Made by a program: the position numbers and the translations under genes
Source of the DNA: Halocafeteria seosinensis
Taxonomy: Eukaryota > Sar > Bigyra > Bicosoecida
Reading direction: 5' to 3'
DNA: 64,000 nucleotides
NCBI GenBank assembly: GCA_001687465.1
Contig: LVLI01000172.1
Span: 124,001 to 188,000, forward strand
In this document: piece by piece, positions 1 to 11,188 of the stretch
How the letters are laid out: each line of letters opens with the position of its first letter
Numbering within the stretch: position 1 is the stretch's first letter
The notes under the pieces: model-generated
What the model was told of the DNA's origin: nothing
Seen by the model: only the letters and a program-made list of their open reading frames with translations
Database searches by the model: none

Positions 1-664
1 TTGCTGAGACAACGTTAAGAGCACGCTAGCGTTGACTGGGTATTATAGAGGCCCGCTTCTCATTGTCTCATCGAGTGGTTCCTGTGGTTCAACGAGGCGA
101 GTGTTAAATTTCCACTTAGCCGGTAGGCCATAAATAATATACACTACTACCACTGGTACTAGTGCAACTACATTTCCACATAGTCGGTAGGCCATAAATA
201 ATACACACTACTACTACCCTGGTGGTGTTGAATAGGAAGATCCCATTGCCAGATTGCATGTACAAAGTGCGGCAGAACAGGCAGATACATACCATGGGTA
301 TATTTATATACCATCCAGTAAGCGTACATTCCCACAATGAGTAAGGTGACTGCAGATTTAGAAACATCGCCATGTAAAGTTTGATTTGTGGCTGAGGGCA
401 AGCAATGCAATGCGCCTCCCACTCCGACCGTTTCAGCTTGCTATTGCCCGCGCGGCGCACCGGGGAGCCCGCTTTGCCTTTATGAGTTGGCAAATTGGAC
501 ATACGTCTAGTAGCAGGCATAGTATAGACTTTGATAGAGTGCAGTTTTTATTTCAGTATTACCAGCCCTTACTGTTGTAGATCTAGAGCGTATAGTCCTT
601 CCTGAATCAAGGAGGATCAGTGTGGTGTGGCCAGGGGGAGCACAGAGAAGTTGCATTAAGTATA
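1..664. other. Gene-poor left edge
   Basis: I see no coding region here that I can support. The open frames of 60-134 codons have unusual composition and overlap the repeat units at 118-215. The last 60 bp are presumably promoter and 5' UTR of the gene starting at 665. Confidence 0.4.
118..215. repeat. Two tandem copies of a short interspersed repeat
   Basis: Two near-identical units lie at 118-150 and 180-215, about 63 bp apart. On the minus strand both carry the core TTTATGGCCTACCGRCT, flanked by a T/G-rich stretch containing TATTA. A third copy is at 13995-14020. The bases before the core are also alike (TTTCCAC before both units on the plus strand). No coding function is evident. This could be the end of a small mobile element or a regulatory motif. 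Confidence 0.6.
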
Positions 665-1848
665 ATGGCTCAACAAGAAGAAAACGCAGAAAATGGAGGC
701 GAGAAGGAAAATAAATCAGGGCATTTCGTTCGCTTATTAGGTATGTGCTGCGTAAGTGTCTCCTAGTGTGAACGTCGATGGTCTATCGTTGTCTTTTGTG
801 CTGCAGGCATCGTCTTTGCACTACTGTTATTCGCATTGAACGTCATTACTCTCGGTTTACCAGCTTGGTTTGAAGCGGATGTACCCCAAAGCGGGACCAT
901 CTTCCCTGGGAGGTAAGCATCCACTGTTGATTGCAAGCATGGATGCAACTTATGATACCGGGTATGCACCACTAGAGCAGGGCTGGGCTCCTGCAATTCT
1001 GTGAAGACATTCAAAGGAACGATTCCAACATTGCCGAATTCAACGTAAGCGAGCTTAGTGTAGGGGTCCAAATCATCGTTCTTTTGAAAAATTATCACTG
1101 CACGATGCAGGAGGACACGGACGTTGAGGCTTCCATGACGGATCTTCTGCAAGATTGTAACACCGTTGGTTGGACGCTAGCCTCGGACAAGGATGTCTCG
1201 TCAACTACCCGGCGCATGTACATCCAATACACTGTATCTCGTATCACAATAATCATCGGTATGGTTGTGACGTTCATATCATTCATTCGGTGTATATTCT
1301 GTAAGAAACAACAAGGTTTGCCGGGAGAGTTCCTGCTAGCAGGTAAGTGAAAGCGAAACGTGAACTAGGCATTGGGAATATTTTTCCTCGTTTCTGCGGG
1401 ATTGAGAAAACAGTTATAGCCTATATCCTGACGGGAGCTCTCATGACAGAGATGGAAGCAAATCCTCGGGAAGTACTGCAAATGTTTGACGGTAAGTTGA
1501 ACAGCACTATTTGCATGCCAACATGGATTGCTCAGTAATGACTCTCTGGGATTGGCAGCTCTGGATGCGTTGCACTATGATCCCAGCGAAGACGATGGCG
1601 ATGTGAGTCCTCAACTAAAGTTAGATGTATGCTGGTATATCAATTGGTATGTAGCATGTCCGTTGTATCTATGTCGCCTCGATACGCCTCCCATCCAATA
1701 CGTGTGTCCTGATGACAGGGTGGCGCTCCTGGTATGTCTTCCTGTTATTTTCTTTATGCAAAGAATTGGTAGAAAGAAGAAACATAAAACGACGGAAGCA
1801 AACAAGACTACCCAGGAATCTAGCACTCCGACGATATCTCAAGTTTAA
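665..1848 (+). CDS. Four-helix (claudin/PMP22-like topology) membrane protein
   Basis: Seven exons read as one frame: 665-740, 807-912, 981-1044, 1111-1342, 1414-1491, 1559-1646 and 1719-1848, giving 257 residues. All introns are GT-AG, 66-72 nt, with consistent phase. The first hydrophobic helix is at about 24-43, followed by an extracellular-like loop with cysteines. Further helices are at about 115-135 and 145-160 (weak), and the last is just before a basic KKKHK tail. The topology (short N-terminus, large first loop, cytosolic tail) resembles tetraspan families such as claudin/PMP22, but no diagnostic signature is present, so function is unassigned. The last intron (72 nt) has no stop and keeps frame, so its retention would insert 24 residues before the final helix. 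Confidence 0.7.
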
Positions 1849-2183
1849 TCCCCAGCCTACGTACTTCTTCGGCGTAACAAACCACAAACGCACAGCATAT
1901 GATCGGATCACTATCACATGATGTTGACGTAGTAACCTTTTCATCATTAGGATGCGCATGGTGGAGTCCCTGCGGCTAACGCCCAGCGTGTTTGTGCCCC
2001 GTTGCCATGGCGATTCTCTTTTGGTCCTTGTCATTTCAACTTCAACTTCAACCACCTTATCAAAGAAAGCAACGTTTAATACCACTGTCAGTATTCCATA
2101 ATCAAAGAATAGTACATTATCGTAGAATCAGCTATATAAGTGCCGCTTTGAGGCAGCATCAGCGTCTGAGGCCGTTCAATGCC
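1849..2183. other. Intergenic promoter region of the U-box gene
   Basis: No gene is visible. The stretch holds the 3' UTR of the upstream membrane-protein gene and the promoter of the downstream gene. Confidence 0.4.
2133..2140 (+). promoter_or_regulatory. Candidate TATA box
   Basis: TATATAAG lies 44 bp upstream of the ATG at 2184, a plausible spacing for a TATA element with a short 5' UTR. The evidence is sequence match only. Confidence 0.35.
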
Positions 2184-4832
2184 ATGGAAAGAGTGGTTGA
2201 AAGGCAGACGGAATCGCCATCGCCAAGTTCGCAGGATGCCATCTCGGACACATTACAGTCCATACTCTTCCATAATGACAGTACAGAAGAGAAGAATGGC
2301 AGGTGTTCAACACCTAGTGTGAAGGATTTGAAGAAACTTGCCTCTCTAACTCGTAGGAAACAGGTCAACCTTAGTGAGGATGTCTGTGGAGACTTGGCCT
2401 CGCAGCTGCTAGACTATCTTGTACGTTTTGAGAATTCCAGGGTCCTCGTATTCCGCGGCACCAGTCAACATCTTATCTACTGCCTGCAGATTGGTATACT
2501 GAATGACACTCATTGTCGTGATAAAGATGCTCTACAAAAGAAGGAGGTAGGTCTGTGGCAACCACTTGGTACACGAGCGTAGCGTACAAAACCAACCCCG
2601 TGGTTATTCAGCTAGCTCTTCAAGTATTGGATACTTTAGCGGAATATATAAGCGACGACGAGATGATAAAGGCAGCGCTTAGTTCTGTCTCTGAAGAGTA
2701 AGTCATTGCATGCGCATTCGTTTCTCTAGCCAATTCTTCTTGACTATACTGCCGTGTACTACAGATTTGAGAAGTTACTACAGAGCTATTCGTCGCTTGA
2801 TACTGAGCTATCTAAAACATTGAATACATACGTCATGGCATTGCTGTTTCGACTTTTTGACTTTAATCTCAAAGTAAGACAGGTCTGTTTGAGCAGGATC
2901 CTTCCCTTCTACGAACTAGCTTGGTACCTTGACGTACAGGGTGCCCATATCCTCGAATTGGCGGATCACAACATGGACATTGCGGTAACTAACTTACTGG
3001 CAGTGCTGAAGTGCCCTTTCCTCTCAGCTGATATGAAGGTATCAGCATCGAAGACTCTTTTAAGCCTAACGCTTCCGAGTGCTTGCTTCAACCACGACGA
3101 GGTACGTTCAAGTTGTGAGAAGTTAGAAAGCACAATGGAGGAACTCTTTGTCTTTGTCCACTGTGCAGCTTGACAGCACGTATGGAGAGCAAGACATTGG
3201 CAACTTGACGAAGGTTTTCCAAACGCATATTGATTCGTTGCTAGAATCGTGTATCAATCAGAACGTTGTGGAGACATTTCATCAAGTGATGCTGCCCTGG
3301 GTCACTCACGCGACGTTGTCTAGTAAACGCTTCGGAGGGCATAGTGCGTTTCAGGAACCAACCCATGAAATGATATATTATCTGCTACAGGCCCTCAATA
3401 ATCTTCTTTTTCATTCTACTAAGAACACGGCAAAGCTTCGACGTCAGTTTGCTGTCGAAGTCCCCATAGTGGTAGAGCTGATACTACCGTACATAGATTT
3501 GTTACTCGAAGAATTGAAGAGTGTCACTCGGATGGAAGACACACAAGAGAACGAACACATCAGACGCTATAACAATGGCCTTAGAAAGAAAATACGTTTA
3601 GTCTTGAGGCTTCTAGTATCTGGAACTTACAACATACGAGCATTACACGCGGTACTTCGGGATCGACGATGCAACTGGCGTGGCCTACTGAGATCGTCGT
3701 TGTGTACACAGGAACTCTATACCCTGTCTCTGATTGTAAAGCTAGCAATAAATGTATCTCTGGATTCTGTTAAGCAAGACCACGGAGAACTGTGTGCCAT
3801 GAAGCTCTTTCAAGGTACGGCTAGGCACTTTTGCGATCAAGAAGACGAAACGTTGTTAGGTACTACTCTTGTTGCATGCTGCAGAAGGCGACTATCCAGT
3901 AGGCGAAGAGACCTGCGGCTGCGATATGGACGAACTTCACCGACTCCTGATGAATCTCAGCAGTAGGGATAAGAGGATTTTACTTAGCATGCTTCAGTCT
4001 CCGGACCCGAGCGCCCCTGCTCACTTTGGAGACCACAATTTGCTAGTCAAGAGTGTATGCAGATCTCTCCACACCAGTGGAGCAGAGATTGAGGGAGAAA
4101 ATGCTGCTTTTTCAACTTCCTGTTGCGTCAGCAAACTGGTTCCTGCGGAGTCTCCTGCGCGCAGCGACAACACAGATGTCTCTGTGACCCCGAATTCTAG
4201 TCATGTTGCAGTCAATCAAAATGGCGACGAAGAAATATTCAGTAAGGCGCCACACCATTTGAAACCACTCTGCGACAGATATTCACCCTTAAAATCGCGG
4301 TCAAAGGAAGTTCCTTCCCAATTGTGTTGCCCAATTTCAAAGGTAAGCGGCAAAGCCATGATTGTCGATGCTTTCCGGTCGTTTATGCTCAACTGGGACC
4401 GCTGCAGCAATTGATGGATGAACCTGTGAGAATTGAAGGAATACCGGAAAGAGTGTGGGATCGACAAAGCCTACTTCCCTATGTATCTCAGTCGGCTCCA
4501 ATCCCAGGCATTGAACAGGTAGTCAGCGAAAGCCATTTCATAAGGGATAGACTTGTTCAGGAAGAAATACTATCGTGGAAGTTGAAAAACTTCCTCTGAT
4601 GCACAATTGCGGTTTGTTTTGGAGCTACAGACTGATCCAGGAGGAACCAGAACTACAACTGGAGCAGGCCGTCAGCGTCTCAACAAGAATCGAGGACTTC
4701 CACCGAGAGTAAGCAGTTTCACTTAGAGCCTAAGGGACTGTATATGTACTGGTCAATATCTCCGCGGCTAGTCAGAACTTCCTTAAGGTTTCCGTGTGGG
4801 AAAAGAACAACTCAGTGAGTAGGGTACTGTGA
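2184..4832 (+). CDS. Helical-repeat protein with C-terminal U-box (putative E3 ubiquitin ligase)
   Basis: Exons 2184-2546, 2612-2697, 2765-3101, 3169-3814, 3885-4342, 4408-4580, 4625-4708 and 4772-4832 give about 735 residues. The first 450 or so are leucine-rich amphipathic helices of HEAT/ARM character. A Ser-rich linker follows. The tail carries CCPISKQLMDEPVRIEG, the U-box start (C-P-I-x-x-x-L-M-x-x-P-V), then a conserved Arg and a segment ending NYRLIQEE that fits the end of a U-box. U-box proteins recruit E2 enzymes to ubiquitinate substrates. The 3' end is the weak part. The intron at 4581-4624 is only 44 nt with a poor donor (GTTGAA). Without it the frame stops at 4599 (657 residues). 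AATAAA at about 4838-4845 supports the longer model. The start codon was chosen because coding-like sequence begins there. Confidence 0.65.
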
Positions 4833-5386
4833 AACAATAATAAACTTGAGACGTAGTATCATTCTTCGAATTTCTATGGTACTCATGCATGTACCGGTAT
4901 GCTACTGACCATACCTAGACAGAAACCAGGGGAATTCCGTCTTGCGCTAAATTGGAGGCTTCAGCAGCCTTGCTTTCCCGTTGTTATTGCCGCTCCTAAA
5001 GGAAGACTAATACCAGCCACGTGATAAGAACTCTCTTCATTTCGCTGCGCGCGCAGCTTCGTCGAGCTGCTTCGAAGGCTTCGAAGCGGCTCGACGAAGC
5101 CTTCGGGCTCGAATGAACCGGACAATCATTTCTAATAGTAGACACTTGCTTGTTTTCCGCACGAGGCCCGGGTTGACACAATGCGTAAATGCGTGAATAC
5201 AGGGGTTTGGCCGGGGTGTATGAGCTCTATTTCGTCCCTGTCCCTCGTCCTAGAGTCCACCTATCTTGCGCGCGTGTGGATTTGGTGCTCGGTGGAGGAG
5301 TCTCTACTTCTCTTGAGAAGGCCTTCCGGTGTTCCCGCTCGCTTTATACGGCTATATTAGGTCATATTGAGGGCTTTTCCGACGAA
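4833..5386. other. Intergenic region with a poly(A) signal and a large palindrome
   Basis: It starts with an AATAAA-type signal (about 4838-4845) for the U-box gene and contains the inverted repeat at 5056-5100. The frame of the next gene is open upstream to 5189, so a 66-residue longer N-terminus is possible. That extension has non-typical composition, and I treat it as 5' UTR. Confidence 0.4.
5056..5100. repeat. 45-bp near-perfect inverted repeat (hairpin)
   Basis: Arms 5056-5077 and 5079-5100 are reverse complements over 22 bp with one mismatch, around a single central base. The palindrome is itself built of smaller palindromes (TTCGAA, GTCGA) and is preceded by a GCGCGC run. It lies in non-coding DNA upstream of the polytopic membrane-protein gene. 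Confidence 0.85.
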
Positions 5387-8300
5387 ATGCAAAGTCCAAA
5401 GGATATTCCAGCTACGGAGCCATCTTCTCCTTCCAAGGAGAATGGTGGAAACGGGAGGAGAAGGAAAAACAAAACGAATGAATCCTCTGCCATCATGGGC
5501 AGTGAGGGCGCCGAGGGCAGCGATACGTCGAAATTGCTGCGTAATTACGGTGGTGTGAGCGACAGTGCCGTCGTGGGCCACGTGAAAGCGAGGGAGGAAG
5601 CTGGAAGGAAAGCAGCAGCCCCAGTCAGTGAAGCCGGACTTAAGGAGGAAGACAGCGACGATCAGACAATTGACACAGTCGAGCATGTACGCCAGAGTAG
5701 GAGTAAACGCTTAAAGAGGCATATCAAAGGCACAATTTCCAAAGCGATGGCATCAAAATTTTTTCGGAAAAGGACTGAAATACCTAAGGGTATCCCGGAG
5801 AATGCCGTCCCGGGCAAAGAAGAAGGGGTTTGGTATGGTTATTTCCCTTACGACACAGCACTCGCCGACCCCTTTTGGGTATGGTGGTTTATCCAAGTCT
5901 TTGGATGTCTTTTGACGGCGGCACTCGCGGGAGTAGCATGGTACTTCACGTATGGACCGTCGTCGTCGCTTGCCATTGCTGTCGGATCCATTGCGATGGC
6001 AATTGCCGTCGACATTGGCTTGTATGCAGAATGGGCGTACAACCATGGGAATAAGCAAGTTCACGTATATCTGCATCTGTTCCTCCTGTATTTGTTGAAT
6101 TTTGCATTGCTTACCCTCAGTGTCTACGTTTATATAAGTATACCGGAGGTACGTGGCGGTTTGTGACTGTGACTTCACAGTGATTGACGTTTGTGGAAAA
6201 CCTTGTTCCTTATGTCCTCAGGGTGAGCAATACTTCACGGAGAACTGGTGGGACATTCAGAGTCAGGTGTTACCATTCACAACATTATTAGATGCAAGAT
6301 CTACATATCGACTTGTCAACACTATCCTCATGGCGTTAGGAGTCAGCATGTTCGCGATCAACTTCATTGCCATCTTACGGGCCTGGAATGCTTTAGGAGG
6401 CATGGTTAGCATGGTACAGCACGGGTTGAAGATGATGCTCCCACAACTCCTGGTTATCTTCGTAACAGCGGGGGCTTCTGCTGGCCTCAGTTTAGAGACA
6501 GCAGATGTATGCATGTTCGCTAGATCGTACCACCTTCATGACGTGTATCTGATGGCTACCGTATCTTTCCTACTTGCTGTGGTAAGTCTTTGTCGGGTCT
6601 CTACAGCGCTTGGATGTTGATCATATCCTACAATGCCTCCGCTTTGTATGTCTTCAGACTGTATTCGTTCTTTGTTTTCTCTCATGTCGATGGGGCAATC
6701 ACCATCTCACGTTTTCTGCTAACGGGACTTTCTACTTGGTCTTTGCCACCATTCTGTTAATCGCTGGATCTGTGGTTCAAGGTCGCTCTTCTTCTACGAC
6801 CGACTTTGTGCAATCTAACTGGGATGAATTGAAAAACTTTGTCCCCGACAACTTTGCGGATAAGTCCTGGCACAAGTATGCGTTAAGGTGTACTAGCCTT
6901 ATGAGCCAAACGGCGACAATGGCCATTCTATGCTCGATATTCTCGATCCTATACTCTTTTAGTGCGTTACGTGCGGCGTTCGTAGCTATATCGCTAGGAG
7001 AAGGTGGTTTTGAGGCTCTCGTGGAGGAGAATATCAAACATTCTCAAAGCATTGGTAAGCGAAGTATGACGCCGGGATACGGTGCTACAGAAGGTGGAAG
7101 GGATTCAATCTCAGGTAGCAGTGATAGTGAGTGGTACACCTCTACTCAATGGAATCGAGCTCTCGCTGATTTGGATTTGAATAAGAGTGGAACGGTGAGG
7201 CATCGCGATAGTTCTGCGTCCTTTACCACCTCGGAGTTTTCCGAAGCTCCCGAACCTTCTCAAGATCCTTCGCAGTTGCTAAAACAGCACCCGCTCCCCT
7301 CTACTTCTGTGTGGATTAAAACAAGCTTAGGGGAATTGAAGGTAATGTGCCGCGAGCACACGAAATACTCGTTGTTTGTTGCGGCACTTTTTGCCGCTGG
7401 AGTCATTGCTATCAGTGTTGGTATGGCCAAGACGGCATCCCAGTTGCAGTGCAACAACTTGGTCCATGACCCATTTACGTATTCCCTCAACTTTACTGCG
7501 CCTATCACTTCCGATGCTATTTTTCAAATAAATCACCGGTTTCCTCGTGGGACCGTAAGTGTGGCTGACATAACTGAATGGCCCAGCAGTTTCAAAGCGC
7601 TAAAAGCGGACCACTACGGCGTGGTTGTTCGACAATGGAGCACTGCTGATCGTCCCGTCTTTGATGTGAATCAATTTGTCAATGACATCTTTAACTCCAC
7701 GTTTTGTGCGACTGCCCATGATGACGATGACTCCGACTTGGAGTGCTCCATTCTTATGGATTATTCACCCAAGGCACTGAGCCGATCTCGCTCATCTTCG
7801 GAATCCGCATGTGATACTGTAGAGGTGGTCATTTATTATCCGTTTACGGGACCGACGAATTATGGAGTTATGAACATTAATTCTGACTCAGCATTTGTTA
7901 ACGTTACTGCTCACGTCGATTTCACAATTTCGCTTCTGAGTGAAATGGTCGGGCAGCTTACAGTGAAGACTAAGCAAGCTCCAATTTTGCTGGCAAATGC
8001 TTTCGCCCAAACTCGTATGGGTACAACCATAGTGCCAAATCTTATCGTGGAATCGGATTCTGGAGACGTCACACTGAATATGGTACTGGCGCATGGTATA
8101 TCTGTTGAAACTGGTGGAGATATTTTGGCGCAGAACACGATTTCCTTTGATTTCAATGCCCAATCGGCTTCCGGCGATGGCGGTGTCACGAGCTGCCTAT
8201 TTGCTGGAACAGTATGCCTGCCTATTGACGGTGATGTATCTTTGACAACTCATTCCGATGGTCGAATTTTGGCTAGCAAATTAGTGTTTGCTGAGAATTT

Positions 8301-8946
8301 CCTGCTGACTTCAGACGGCGGTAGAATACTTGGGCAAAACAGTGTATCGTACGTCATACATGACACCAGAATTGTCTCAGACCATGGTGGAGTTGTACTG
8401 AATTCTTGGTTACCCCTCTCGGGCAACCTCACATTCATCCGTACCGACTCTTCGATTTCTGGTTCGTTCGTCTTCGCGAATTACGTGGATGTAGAGTCGT
8501 ACTCCGGAAGCATATCGTTCCTTGAGATTTTCCTTGGGCTAAATAAGCCGGATGATCACTTTCTTCCTACATATGATTCACACTTCAATAATTCCCTCCC
8601 TGGTATTCGTGCCGTTGCAGAGAAAGGCTCGGTTAGCTTAATTGGATTGGGAGCAGGTTTGCTAAATGGAAACCCGGACGAGAATTGGGCGGCTGACCTC
8701 AGCATTCGAGGTATCAGTGAAGCCGGAAGTGTTAAAATGCAAGTGAACGGAGGTGGCTATACTGGGAAGTACCATACCGAAAGCAGATTTGGCAATTCTG
8801 CGGTGGAAATAAGTGGCAAGAGCGCTCCGGACACTGGTATCATTGATTCGAGTAGTGACGGGGTTGGCTATGCTGTACTCAAGACGATTCGCGGTGACAC
8901 TCAACTGGTTGTTCTCCCTTCACCCCTCGGTGCGGAAATCCTGTAA
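5387..8946 (+). CDS. Polytopic membrane protein with large beta-rich C-terminal ectodomain
   Basis: Exons 5387-6148, 6222-6581 and 6658-8946 give 1136 residues. A charged Ser/Lys/Glu-rich N-terminus of about 155 residues is followed by roughly eight or nine hydrophobic helices to residue 630. Between the last two helices lies a cytosolic-type Ser-rich segment containing DLNKSGTVRHRD (from residue 547), which matches a 12-residue EF-hand loop with Asp in the last position. Residues 633-1136 are predicted extracellular: short repeating strands with the pattern S-G-D-V/G-G-x-I-L, N-glycosylation sequons and few charged clusters. This looks like a beta-solenoid of the kind seen in DUF4097-type putative adhesin domains. 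The specific function is unknown. The alternative start at 5189 is in frame. Confidence 0.7.
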
Positions 8947-9319
8947 GTGTACATATTCTAGGACACTCCTATGGCGTCCATGTTGATTATCGACTCAAAA
9001 GACGACAATGAGGCAAGAATTCCCGTCATTGCCAAAATCGTTTGACTCCGTCAAATAGATGTTGGCTCTTGCCCAGTGTTGAGCACTGCTTCTAGCGTGT
9101 GGAAAGTGAAGTAAAATACACAATTTCATTGTTCGCCAGTACCCATAATTCGCACATTGATGTAATAAAAGTAGAAAAGAGCTGGGGGCGTAACGAGTAA
9201 GCCGATATCAAAATTTAAGTGTTGCCTTTACTACATCGACTTAGAATACGAAACCGTATATTACTGAAAAGATGAAATGCCCTGTTATTTACAAACGGCG
9301 CTGTATACGGTCATGAGTC
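8947..9319. other. Convergent intergenic region
   Basis: This is shared 3' flank of two convergent genes. An AATAAA at 9164-9169 is a candidate poly(A) signal for the plus-strand gene. No gene is seen. Confidence 0.4.
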
Positions 9320-11188
9320 CTAATACTCTTCTTCATAATTCGCAGTGCTTCGCTCCCTGAGCAGGGATTCTACACTAGTTTGCAAGTCTCCACGACTTTC
9401 CTTCAAAGTCTTGGCAATCTTCCCGATAGGGAAATCGGTGCTGGCGTCATTGCCATTCACAATTTCAGCGAGACGCTGTAGTTCGTCAGGATTGACACAC
9501 ATGATGGAGGCCACAGACGCGCAATCCTTTAGCTGCAGCTCTTGCATGCGTCTAATTTCACTGCGGGTATTCTCAAGCTCCATTTCCTGTGTTCGGAGCC
9601 GATACAGAGAACGACAGAGTTTGTCTTTTGCATCTTCTTCCGAAATTGTCTTCAACTGGTCATCTAACTCTAGTTGAGTAACCACAGTTTCCAAAAGTCT
9701 CTCATACTTCTTTTGGTTTTCAAGTTCTCCAAGAAGTTCGCGTTCTTGACGACCTTGCTTGCTGGCAGACGCAAGTTGCTCTTTCAATTGGTGGTTGTTT
9801 TGCTTCGCCGAGTCCAGCTCCTCACGGAACTGATTCAACGTCTGTTCAGTTCTCCGTCTTTCCTGCTGCAAGGCCTCTCCTGACGCTTTTTCGTGGTTGA
9901 GTTGCTCCCTCAATGATTCGTTTTCATTACGGAGCGCATTCACTGTTTTGTCTTCCAAATGGTTGAGCCGGTCCTGCAATTCTCCTATTCTTCCGTCTCG
10001 CGATCGTACAGTCTCCTCAAGCTCTTTATGGGCAGAATGCAGCCGTTCCTTTTCGTTTTCCAGTTCACTTTGCTTTTCTTGCAGCTCGGCGTTCTGGTCC
10101 TCTGTCTCCTGCTTCTGCTGTTCAAGTTGTTCAATTTGTTCCCGTAACCCACTCAATCTGGAGTGGAGGTCCTCCGCGTCGGTTCTTGAACGTTCCACTT
10201 GCTGTTCCAGGTCACGGTTGGAACTTTCGGCTCCTTCTTTCTGTTCACGGGTTGTTTCCAGTTCCTGCCTTACATCACGAAGAGATTCTTGGAGCTTAGC
10301 ATTAAGATCTTCTTTCTCTCGCTCCGTCCCACTGAGCTGCAACTTCATGTGTTCGATGCGACTTTCAGCGTCTTCCTTTTGCTGCCGTTCTTGGTCCAAC
10401 AAGAGTTTGTTATTCTCTTTTATTTCCTCAATTTCATCCTCCTTTGCTCGCAGTTCAGTACTCATTTCATCCACTCTTTGTCTCATTGCTTCGAGTTCGT
10501 TCTGGTGGGAGCTACATTCACTTTGTTTTTGTTGCAACTCATTCCTCAGTTGTTCAATTTGCTCTTGGAGACGTTCCAGCTTCATAACCATTTCTTCATT
10601 CTCCTTTCTTGTGCGTGCTGCCCTCTCATTGGCATCTGCTCCAGCGTTGAGTGTATACGCCTGTAGCTCTTTGCTAATCCGAGTCGGCTTGTTTGGATCT
10701 TCCTCAGCCGGATGTACCTCCACTCGCACCGAGTATGTGGTATCGAAGTTCAAGTCCTCAAAAGTAAATTCTGTGGACAGGAATACGTTTCCCTGATTGA
10801 GTCGCGCCAGTGCCTCATACGAACTGTTAGCTTACCTGGTTGTCCGTCAGGATTCAACTTTTCTGCTTCAGGGGTTTCAATCCAACCTGTGGAAATGTAA
10901 CCCGGTCGCCCAATTCGGAAAGTGTAGCGGGCGCTCGGATGATCCACTCGCTCACACTGCACAGTCAACCTATCCCCGAGACGGTCCGTCACCTTGACTG
11001 CCGGTGCCACCTCTGGCCAAGTCGCGGGGGATTGCGGCTCATTTTCCTGTTAAATACAATAAATTCTTGACATAAAGATTTTTCGGGAAATTTCTGCGGC
11101 TCAAAGTTGAACCTACCTCGGCTGTCAGTCTTGCCTCCTCTGTTTCCTGAGGGGCTTGCGCTTCCTCTTCTCGGGCTGGTCCGTCCAT
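9320..11188 (-). CDS. FN3-like domain plus long coiled-coil protein
   Basis: Three exons on the minus strand, 11188-11117, 11046-10836 and 10770-9320, give 577 residues. After an acidic N-terminus, residues about 33-130 have the spacing of a fibronectin type III fold: APAVKVTD, a central Tyr-x-Phe strand, and the late strand TTYSVRVEVH. Residues 150-480 or so are almost uninterrupted Glu/Gln/Lys/Leu heptads, a long dimeric coiled coil. A globular-looking C-terminal segment of about 70 residues follows and ends in an acidic tail (EEEY). FN3 plus coiled-coil proteins often bind microtubules or scaffolds, but that is inference. I do not recognise an orthologue. Confidence 0.75.

Noticed and set aside
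116-520. Open frame of 134 codons on the minus strand at the left edge
   Set aside because: It runs through both repeat units, has skewed composition and no splice or domain support.
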